Assembly (NCBI GenBank): GCA_964436165.1
Contig: CAYTBY010000016.1
Coordinates: 1-24,539, forward strand
Source of the DNA: 2-01-FULL-39-28 sp964436165
Lineage (GTDB): Bacteria; Patescibacteriota; Minisyncoccia; 2-02-FULL-40-12; GWA2-44-9
Reading direction: 5' to 3'
DNA length: 24,539 nt
In this document: piece by piece, positions 19,374 through 24,539 of the stretch
Layout of the letters: every line of letters begins with the position of its first letter
Position numbering within the stretch: position 1 is the first letter of the stretch
The notes under the pieces: model-generated
Told to the model about the DNA's origin: nothing
What the model saw: the letters and a program-made list of their open reading frames with translations, nothing else
The model's database searches: none
Position numbers and translations under genes: made by a program

Positions 19374-20177
19374 ATGCTTTCTATTATCATCGTCAATTTT
19401 AAGAACCCGCCGCTTTTGAGGTTGTGCCTTAAATCATTGGCCAATACTTTTGATAAAAATTTTCAAAGAGAGATTATTGTTGTTGATATATCGAGTACTA
19501 TTGAAACTAGGAATGTAATTTCTGAATTTCCAGAAGTCAGGGCCGTATGTTTTAGAGAAAATATCGGCTATACAAGGGGGGTCAACGAGGGTATAAAAGC
19601 CGGTCTTGGAGAAGCGGTGCTTGTTATAAATCCGGATATTATTCCGACAAAAAATGGAATTGAAAAGATGACGGAATATATTTTAGGAAATGATAAAATT
19701 GGTCTGCTTGGCCCGCAGTTGCTTAATTTTGACGGAAGTATTCAGGACTCATCCTTTGCTTTTTATAGCCCTTTGACGATAGTTTACAGGAGAACATTCC
19801 TGGGATTTTTACCGTGGGCCAAAAAAGAGCTTAGCCGGTTTCTTGAGGTTAATAAGGATAAAACAAAAATTTCAGAAACTGACTGGCTGATGGGTTCGGC
19901 TTTAATGACCACTAAAAAGGCCGTTCATAATATAGGTCTTATGGATGAAAATCTATTCTTATATATGAGCGAGGTTGACTGGGCACATAGATTTTGGGAA
20001 AATGGTTATAAAGTTTTATATTTTCCCGGGGCAAAAATGTATCATTATCATCGGCGCGGCTCAAAGGGTAAATTTGACGCTTTCGATATAGTTAAAAAAG
20101 AAACTCGTTGGCATATTATCGATGCAATTAAATACTTCAGAAAACACGGAATATTCTCAAAGAGCTATGCCCAGTAG
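19374..20177 (+). CDS. Glycosyltransferase family 2 (GT-A), rhamnosyltransferase-like
   Basis: 267 aa. MLSIIIVNFKNPPLLRLCLKSL begins the GT-A fold; ENIGYTRGVNEGIKAG and VLVINPDIIP carry the donor-binding and metal-binding residues (NPD), followed by GLLGPQLLNFDGSIQDS, the block typical of dTDP-rhamnose-like enzymes, and MGSALMTTKKAVHNIGLMDENLFLYMSEVDWAHRFWENG. No palindromic insert is seen, in contrast to the other glycosyltransferases. The start is 3 nt after the LCP stop, so the two are co-translated. Specificity is inferred only from similarity in motif layout. Confidence 0.88.
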   Translation: MLSIIIVNFKNPPLLRLCLKSLANTFDKNFQREIIVVDISSTIETRNVISEFPEVRAVCFRENIGYTRGVNEGIKAGLGEAVLVINPDIIPTKNGIEKMTEYILGNDKIGLLGPQLLNFDGSIQDSSFAFYSPLTIVYRRTFLGFLPWAKKELSRFLEVNKDKTKISETDWLMGSALMTTKKAVHNIGLMDENLFLYMSEVDWAHRFWENGYKVLYFPGAKMYHYHRRGSKGKFDAFDIVKKETRWHIIDAIKYFRKHGIFSKSYAQ

Positions 20178-21405
20178 TTCTGGCTTTAGCTCGCGCGCAA
20201 GAAAAGTAATAATCTCAGCTATTATTTTGTCTCTTGGAGCCGGTTTTGGCGGCGGTATTTGGTTTGCCAATTTAGAGGCTGCCAGCTCAATTCCGGTCAT
20301 AAGGCAGATTATTAACCAGAATTTGGGTCAACCCAAGGATGTTGATTTTGCTTTATTCTGGGAAGTGTGGAATGCCCTTAATAAAAAATATATTGATCCC
20401 GGTAAATTAGATATGCAGGAGATGTTATATGGAGCCATAGAGGGAATGGTAAATAGCGTCGGTGATCCCTATACAGTATTCTTTGAACCGCCTGTAAGCC
20501 AGAAATTTCAGGAAGAAATATCCGGCGCATTCGGCGGAGTCGGCATAGAGATAGGCAAGAGGGATGGTGCAGTTACGGTTATTGCTCCAATAGTTGATAG
20601 TCCGGCTTATAAAGCTGGGATTAAAGCCGGGGACAAAGTCTTAAGAGTTGATTCCAAATCTATATCCGATCTTTCGATTGAAGAAGCAGTCAATCTTATT
20701 CGAGGTAAAAAAGGAACTAAAGTTATTTTGACAATATCCAGTAACGGTGATGCGAGGGATGTCGAATTAATAAGAGACACAATAAAAATCCCGTCCTTAA
20801 AGTGGGAACTACTTGACGGTGATATTGCCTATATGCAGATACATACCTTTAATCAGAATGTTGATTCGGAATTTGAAAAAGCATCCAAGGAAATATTAAA
20901 ATCACCAGCTACCAAACTAATAGTTGACCTTCGCAATAATCCGGGCGGTCTCCTGGATTCGGCTATAAATCTGGCCGGATGGTTTTTGGATAGCAATCAG
21001 GTGGTTACGATGGAAGAATTTAGAGACGGGACAAGAGAAGAATTTAGAAGTCAGGGCAACGGTGCTCTGAAAATATATCCGACACTAGTTTTATTAAATG
21101 GCGGTTCAGCTTCAGCTTCTGAAATTCTTGCTGGCGCTCTTCATGACAATAAAGGCGTCCAGATTGTTGGTGAGAAAAGTTTTGGTAAAGGTTCAGTTCA
21201 AGAACTCGAAAAGTTTGCCAACGGATCATCTCTCAAAGTAACTATTGCCAAATGGCTGACACCAAATGGGCGGTCAATCACCGATCTTGGCATTGAACCA
21301 AATGTTGAGGTAAAACTACCAGAAAAACCAGAAGAAGGCACACTGGAATTCGGTAAGCCAGGGAAGGACCCCCAACTCGATAAAGCCATTGATTTACTTA
21401 AATAA
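20167..21405 (+). CDS. Carboxyl-terminal processing protease (S41, CtpA-like)
   Basis: 412 aa from ATG at 20167, overlapping the previous gene by 11 nt; a start at 20122 would add 15 polar residues without family support. Transmembrane anchor at about 12-34, PDZ domain at 122-190 (FGGVGIEIG...SPAYKAGIKAGDKVLRVD), then the S41 protease domain. The catalytic pair is visible: S316 in GGSASASEILAGAL and K341 in GEKSFGKGSVQ, 25 residues apart as in Prc. The protein should work outside the membrane, cleaving C-termini of envelope proteins. It lies at the end of the glycan operon; rplI has its own promoter within its 3' end. Confidence 0.93.
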   Translation: MPSSSGFSSRARKVIISAIILSLGAGFGGGIWFANLEAASSIPVIRQIINQNLGQPKDVDFALFWEVWNALNKKYIDPGKLDMQEMLYGAIEGMVNSVGDPYTVFFEPPVSQKFQEEISGAFGGVGIEIGKRDGAVTVIAPIVDSPAYKAGIKAGDKVLRVDSKSISDLSIEEAVNLIRGKKGTKVILTISSNGDARDVELIRDTIKIPSLKWELLDGDIAYMQIHTFNQNVDSEFEKASKEILKSPATKLIVDLRNNPGGLLDSAINLAGWFLDSNQVVTMEEFRDGTREEFRSQGNGALKIYPTLVLLNGGSASASEILAGALHDNKGVQIVGEKSFGKGSVQELEKFANGSSLKVTIAKWLTPNGRSITDLGIEPNVEVKLPEKPEEGTLEFGKPGKDPQLDKAIDLLK

Positions 21406-21416
21406 CTTGTTATAAT
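21389..21416 (+). promoter_or_regulatory. rplI promoter, near-leaderless
   Basis: TTGATT at 21389-21394 and TATAAT at 21411-21416, 16-bp spacer. The ATG at 21426 is 9 bp after the -10 box. The -35 lies inside the protease gene. Confidence 0.7.
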
Positions 21417-21425
21417 CTATCCACT

Positions 21426-21881
21426 ATGCAAGTCATACTGCTCCAAAACATAAAAGGGGTTGGTAGGATAGGAGATATAAAGAATGTCGCCGATGGCTAT
21501 GGCCGGAATTATTTGCTTGCTAACAAGCTAGCTAAAGTGGCTAATGATGGAACAATGAAAGAAGTTGAGGCATTGAAGAAAAAAGCGGAGGCACAAGAAA
21601 AAATTGCTTTGGAAAAGGTAAAAGAAGTAGCCGAAATAGCAAAAGACATTGTTCTTGAATTTACAAAAAAAGCCTCGAAGACCGGCAAGCTATTTGCATC
21701 GCTGACCAAAGAGGAAGTGGCGGAAGAACTGTCGAAAGCTATCGGCGGTAAGGTTGATCCTGACTCTCTTAATTTTAAGGAACACGGCGAGCATATAAAG
21801 CAATCCGGCGAACATATGATAGAAGTCGAACTTGCTCCGGGGATAAAAACTGAGATTAAGACAATAGTAAAAGGAGGGTAA
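21426..21881 (+). CDS. rplI: Ribosomal protein L9 (bL9)
   Basis: 151 aa, normal for bL9. The N-terminal rRNA-binding domain has MQVILLQNIKGVGRIGDIKNVADGYGRNYLLANKLA, with the conserved GYGRNYL; a long charged helix (about residues 42-75) joins it to the C-terminal domain FASLTKEEVAEEL...VELAPGIKTEIKTIV. L9 binds 23S rRNA near the L1 stalk base and limits frameshifting. Some candidate phyla lineages (for example Microgenomates) are reported to lack L9, so its presence slightly favours Parcubacteria. Convergent with rpmA and sharing its terminator. Confidence 0.96.
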   Translation: MQVILLQNIKGVGRIGDIKNVADGYGRNYLLANKLAKVANDGTMKEVEALKKKAEAQEKIALEKVKEVAEIAKDIVLEFTKKASKTGKLFASLTKEEVAEELSKAIGGKVDPDSLNFKEHGEHIKQSGEHMIEVELAPGIKTEIKTIVKGG

Positions 21882-21912
21882 ACTAAAAATCCCATCAAAG
21901 GGATTTTTAGTT
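21881..21912. terminator. Bidirectional intrinsic terminator between rplI and rpmA
   Basis: AACTAAAAATCCC (21881-21893) and GGGATTTTTAGTT (21900-21912) form a perfect 13-bp stem with a 6-nt loop and T-runs in both directions. The rpmA stop (21907-21909) lies inside it. Confidence 0.9.
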
Positions 21913-22185
21913 AGCAACCACATTTACAATCTTAACTAATCGGTGAGTGCCGTCGTAGCGGAGTTTTTTGCGGGTGGTAAATTTGACGGTGCCGGTTGCG
22001 ACTGCATAGAGGGTATCGTCTGAGCCGATACGAACTCCTTTACCAGGGACAAACTTTGTCCCTCTTTGACGGATGATAATACTACCTGGTTTTGCCGGTT
22101 CGCCGTCGTGAAGCTTAACTCCCAGATATTTTGGCTGTGAATCGCGTCCTAGTTGTGTAGAACCGATTGCCTTTGTATGTGCCAT
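21907..22185 (-). CDS. rpmA: Ribosomal protein L27 (bL27)
   Basis: 92 aa from ATG at 22185, starting MAHTKAIGSTQLGRDSQPKYLGVK, the conserved L27 N-terminus that reaches the peptidyl-transferase centre. An in-frame start further upstream would add 19 residues with no L27 similarity, and runs through a hairpin. The body has GSIIIRQRGTKFVPGKGVRIGSDDTLYA and RYDGTHRLVKIV. The N-terminus begins M-A-H rather than the cleaved extension seen in Firmicutes. rplU is not adjacent in this window. The start codon is inside the inverted repeat 22183-22237. Confidence 0.96.
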   Translation of the reverse strand: MAHTKAIGSTQLGRDSQPKYLGVKLHDGEPAKPGSIIIRQRGTKFVPGKGVRIGSDDTLYAVATGTVKFTTRKKLRYDGTHRLVKIVNVVAN

Positions 22186-22237
22186 GATTGTTGAAATTTT
22201 CGAACTTTGTAGTGAAGAAAATTTCACTACAATCATG
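22183..22237 (-). repeat. Inverted repeat covering the rpmA start codon
   Basis: CATGATTGTTGAAATTTTC (22183-22201) pairs with 22217-22237, whose reverse complement reads CATGATTGT, AG, TGAAATTTTC; only two extra bases separate the arms from identity. The rpmA ATG is at the end of one arm. An alternative 10-bp hairpin forms from TTGTAGTGAA (22207-22216) and TTCACTACAA (22223-22232). Confidence 0.65.
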
Positions 22238-22242
22238 AGCAT

Positions 22243-22392
22243 CCCGCCTCATCTGGCATAATTCGTCAGCTATTTATGAGAAGAGACGCAGTCGATTTTG
22301 CAGTTCGAGAATTGTATGTTAAATAATATGTGATCCCAGATGGGGCGGGGCGCCATGCCCTTATCAGCTATCCCGCAAAATTCTGACGGGAT
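22243..22392. repeat. GC-rich inverted repeats between rpmA and the 22416 gene
   Basis: CCCGCCTCATCTGG (22243-22256) pairs with CCAGATGGGGCGGG (22336-22349) with one wobble. Further on, ATCCCG (22370-22375) pairs with CGGGAT (22387-22392). The ATCCCG...CGGGAT ends are the same as those of the infA and rpmJ leader repeats. Confidence 0.5.
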
Positions 22393-22415
22393 GCCATAAC
22401 GATATTAACCTTATT

Positions 22416-22814
22416 ATGTTATCAAAACTCTTCGATAAAATCAAGTCCTTCCAGTACCACATATTCCTCGCTGTTTGTATTATTCTTATATCTTTTATCA
22501 GCTTTAATCTTGGTAAAGTGGCTACAAACGGGAAGGGTTCGCTAAAGATAACTGAGGAAGCCAATATCTACAAGGCCACGCAAGAAGTTCCAGAAGCAAG
22601 GCTTCTGGAAACACAGGCTAAATCTACACCAAAAGCTACTCCTAAACCACTTGATATGCGAGTTGTAGTTTCAAAAGCTTCAGATTCTAAAAAATACCAC
22701 CATTTTTGGTGTGGCTCATGGAAAAAAATTAAAGTCGAGAATCAGCTCTGGTTTAGCTCGGCTCAGGAAGCCGAGGCGGCCGGCTACACTCTGGCCGGGA
22801 ATTGTACTAAATAG
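22416..22814 (+). CDS. Membrane-anchored protein with Ada-like metal-binding domain
   Basis: 132 aa. One transmembrane helix at about residues 15-32 with a basic N-side, then a linker with a palindrome-encoded PEARLLE and proline/lysine-rich TPKATPKP. Residues 84-132 follow the Ada metal-binding domain pattern: VVVSKASDSKKYHHFWCGSWKKI...LWFSSAQEAEAAGYTLAGNC, with H95/H96, C99 and C130. Two further cysteines of a full Ada site are missing, so the zinc site is reduced, or shared with another molecule. Without methyltransferase or DNA-binding domains, a DNA-repair role is unlikely; this is probably an extracytoplasmic module of unknown function. Confidence 0.75.
   Translation: MLSKLFDKIKSFQYHIFLAVCIILISFISFNLGKVATNGKGSLKITEEANIYKATQEVPEARLLETQAKSTPKATPKPLDMRVVVSKASDSKKYHHFWCGSWKKIKVENQLWFSSAQEAEAAGYTLAGNCTK
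22588..22610 (+). repeat. In-frame 23-nt palindrome in the Ada-like gene
   Basis: Perfect 10-nt arms TTCCAGAAGC (22588-22597) and GCTTCTGGAA (22601-22610), loop AAG. It encodes VPEARLLE in the linker after the membrane helix. Confidence 0.8.
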
Positions 22815-22913
22815 AGATATTTTGTTAAAATTATTTCACAACCCAGTTCGTTCAGTTCGTTAAAAAGGAGCGGTAAATTGCTTAAGCAAATTCCAGTTAT
22901 TGATATTATTGAT

Positions 22914-22937
22914 TTAGGACTTACGCCTAAGTCCTAA
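22914..22937. terminator. Perfect 10-bp hairpin after the 22416 gene
   Basis: TTAGGACTTA (22914-22923) and TAAGTCCTAA (22928-22937), loop CGCC, followed by GATTTTTAT. A weak terminator or a repeat. The 12-bp palindrome TTGCTTAAGCAA lies upstream at 22878-22889. Confidence 0.5.
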
Positions 22938-22990
22938 GATTTTTATATCCTGTGAAAGCGGGATTTTTTATTTTATCGTAGAACGGAACT

Positions 22991-23019
22991 TTGAAAAATT
23001 AGGTTTTTTATTGTATAAT
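22991..23019 (+). promoter_or_regulatory. Promoter of tRNA-Gln
   Basis: TTGAAA at 22991-22996 and TATAAT at 23014-23019, 17-bp spacer; the tRNA starts 64 bp after the -10 box. Confidence 0.8.
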
Positions 23020-23083
23020 CTAGGTATATATTCCTCGTTTTTCTCGGGATAAATATCTGCCCGAAAACGGGGGAATTATTAAT

Positions 23084-23157
23084 TGGGGGGTCGTCTAACG
23101 GTAGGACATGGGCCTTTGAAGCCCAGTATATAGGTTCGAGTCCTATCCCCCCAGCCA
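23084..23157 (+). tRNA. tRNA-Gln (anticodon TTG), CCA encoded
   Basis: A full cloverleaf is visible. The acceptor stem is TGGGGGG (23084-23090) with CCCCCCA (23147-23153), then discriminator G and CCA. The D stem is GTC/GAC, the anticodon stem TGGGC/GCCCA with loop CTTTGAA (anticodon TTG), and the T stem ATAGG/CCTAT with loop TTCGAGT. The last 15 bases overlap the recombinase reading frame on the other strand. Confidence 0.96.
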
Positions 23158-24539
23158 CAGAGGATTTGTCAAAGAGTTGGAAGTCGCCTCGCTTCGCTCG
23201 GCGACTAAATCATAAGGAGAATTGGGCTTAAAAATCAGTTGGCGATTCTGAAGAATATGGTTCGAGCCGATATTTTTAAGAAATGAGGTCATTTCAGAAT
23301 AATTATCTGAACCAAGCAAAGTATTGGCTTTATTCAAGGATAAAACGAACTCTCTGGCTGGTTCGAGCCAAGATAAGCCCTTTTGTTCAAAATCTTTGAT
23401 TTTAGCTTGAAGTGTTACCTTCAAATTAAGGATTTTTTGTTTTTTGAGCGTATATTCGTCCTGTGAAAGTCCTTTGGCGAGATAAAGGTCTAGTAAGTTT
23501 TCAAGTTTAGTCTCAACCTCGCTTAATTCTTGTTTTAAATTTTGAACAATAGTTTTAGCTTCTTCTCTTGCCGTGGTTTCATCTTTCTTTAATTCAGCCA
23601 AAACTATTTCCATATCTTGGCTCGACAAAGAAACTTTTTGAAGGAAAGATCGGATTTGTTCTGTTAGCATTTCTTCTCGCAGGTATTTTTCAGGACAAGG
23701 TTCTTTTTTCTTGGTGCAACGATAATAATGATGACCCTTTTTAATTTCAGCAGTTATTGAACATCCACAAGAAAAGCACCTCATTAAACCGAGAAAAAGA
23801 AATCTATTTTTCGTTGTTTTCTTTCTTGGCTTTCCCTTTTCTCTCATTATCTCTTGAACTTTATCAAAAAGTCTCTTTGAGATGATTGGCTCGTGGCTTC
23901 CCTCAAAAAATTCGCCATTTAGGTATATTAGTCCATAATAAAATGGTTTTTTGAGAATATACTGGATGTTGCTGTGAGTTAAAACTTTTTCGTTCCTACT
24001 TCTTAAACCAATTTTCTCGGCCATCTTACCCATATCTACAAGGTTGTAATTTCCAGTCGCGTATAACTCAAAAAGCTTTTTAATAAAAGGTGCTCTATCG
24101 GGATCTAAAACCATTTTATGAGTTATTAAATCGTTAAGGTATCCTGTTGGTGCTACTCCCACCATTTCTCCTCGGCGAATTTTTTGCCTCAAGCCGCGTT
24201 TTACATTTTCGGAAAGATTATCCACATAATATTTACTCTGTCCGAAAGCAATTTGAAGCATAAATTTTCCTTGTGGCGTAGCTTCGAACCAAAATGTAGG
24301 AAATTTCAACGATTTGATAACCTCTTTATCTATAAGGTAGATAATCTTTCCTCCATCTATTGAATTACGGGCCAATCTGTCTGGATGCCACGAGAGTATA
24401 CCATTTGCCTTTCCAGATTCCAGAAATGACAGCATTTCGGCGAACGAATTTCGCCCGGGTTCTTTGGCGGTTTTTGCCTCTTGGAAAGAGGCGACAATTT
24501 CAAGTTTTTCTTTGGCGGCAAATTCTTTGAGCTCAACAA
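23143..24539 (-). CDS. Large serine recombinase (5' end outside the window)
   Basis: 465 codons are visible and the frame runs off the right edge, so the N-terminus with the catalytic serine is missing. The first part has the resolvase-domain end: GRNSFAEM, then ILSWHPDRLARNSIDGG (the conserved DRLAR arginines). Next is the recombinase domain (VAPTGYLND, YNLVDMGKMAEKIG, LKKPFYYGLIY), a zinc ribbon (MRCFSCGCSITAEI...YRCTKKKEPCPEKY) and a coiled-coil region. This is the layout of phiC31/Tn4451-type integrases. The C-terminus VAERSEATSNS is encoded by a palindrome, and the last residues NPLWLGG and the stop are encoded within the tRNA-Gln gene, suggesting insertion at that tRNA. Confidence 0.92.
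   Translation of the reverse strand, partial: VELKEFAAKEKLEIVASFQEAKTAKEPGRNSFAEMLSFLESGKANGILSWHPDRLARNSIDGGKIIYLIDKEVIKSLKFPTFWFEATPQGKFMLQIAFGQSKYYVDNLSENVKRGLRQKIRRGEMVGVAPTGYLNDLITHKMVLDPDRAPFIKKLFELYATGNYNLVDMGKMAEKIGLRSRNEKVLTHSNIQYILKKPFYYGLIYLNGEFFEGSHEPIISKRLFDKVQEIMREKGKPRKKTTKNRFLFLGLMRCFSCGCSITAEIKKGHHYYRCTKKKEPCPEKYLREEMLTEQIRSFLQKVSLSSQDMEIVLAELKKDETTAREEAKTIVQNLKQELSEVETKLENLLDLYLAKGLSQDEYTLKKQKILNLKVTLQAKIKDFEQKGLSWLEPAREFVLSLNKANTLLGSDNYSEMTSFLKNIGSNHILQNRQLIFKPNSPYDLVAERSEATSNSLTNPLWLGG
23182..23206 (-). repeat. In-frame palindrome at the recombinase C-terminus
   Basis: AGTCGCC (23182-23188) and GGCGACT (23200-23206) pair around TCGCTTCGCTC, itself partly self-complementary. 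On the minus strand it encodes VAERSEAT near the end of the protein. Confidence 0.65.

Noticed and set aside
22186..22242. 19-residue N-terminal extension of L27
   Set aside because: It is encoded by the hairpin and has no similarity to L27, whose conserved start MAHTKA is at 22185.

Overview
The window looks like chromosomal DNA from a Candidate Phyla Radiation bacterium (Patescibacteria, most like Parcubacteria). The grounds are a compact infA-rpmJ-rpsM-rpsK-rpsD-rpoA-rplQ-rplM-rpsI cluster of shortened proteins, an RNA polymerase alpha subunit with no C-terminal domain, few Shine-Dalgarno sequences, several promoters so close to the start codon that the mRNA should be leaderless, and a murein and surface-polysaccharide gene set. 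This placement is inferred from gene content; no tree was made.

Layout. 148-2085: large single-pass membrane protein of a type common in these genomes. 2379-6695: translation/transcription operon closed by a perfect 14-bp terminator hairpin. 6817-7566: GC-richer CsgG-like secreted protein with its own promoter, Shine-Dalgarno and terminator. 7703-8458 (minus): PEGA-like membrane protein, divergent from murA. 8553-10859: murA-mreB. 10967-11281 (minus): three-helix PQ-loop/SemiSWEET-like protein. 11585-20177: surface glycan locus with two GT4-type and three GT2-type glycosyltransferases, a Wzy/O-antigen-ligase-like protein and an LCP glycan transferase, interrupted by two small minus-strand genes. 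20167-21405: CtpA-type S41 protease. 21426-22185: convergent rplI and rpmA sharing a terminator. 22416-22814: membrane-anchored protein with an Ada-like metal-binding tail. 23084-23157: tRNA-Gln(TTG). 23143-24539 (minus): large serine recombinase whose stop codon lies inside the tRNA gene and whose 5' end is outside the window.

The most unusual content is a dense population of short palindromic elements. At least fifteen lie inside genes, in frame, and encode short low-complexity peptides in MurA, RpoA, RpsI, the glycosyltransferases, the Wzy-like protein, the Ada-like protein and the recombinase. One exact 23-bp palindrome occurs in two unrelated genes in the same reading frame. A 31-nt nested palindrome occurs twice in one gene, encoding RSDL..RTDL both times. 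A second set fills the spacers of the ribosomal operon and several other leaders. These are inverted repeats whose 3' arm ends at or overlaps the start codon (infA, rpmJ, rpsM, rpsK, rpoA, rplQ, rpmA and the 11585 glycosyltransferase). This resembles the Rickettsia palindromic elements in principle, but the sequences here are different and of several families.

How the genes work together: MurA makes the first committed peptidoglycan precursor, MreB organises wall growth, the glycosyltransferases and the Wzy-like protein would build a surface glycan, and the LCP protein would attach it to peptidoglycan. The single-gene units carrying their own promoter, Shine-Dalgarno and terminator look like later insertions into this framework.
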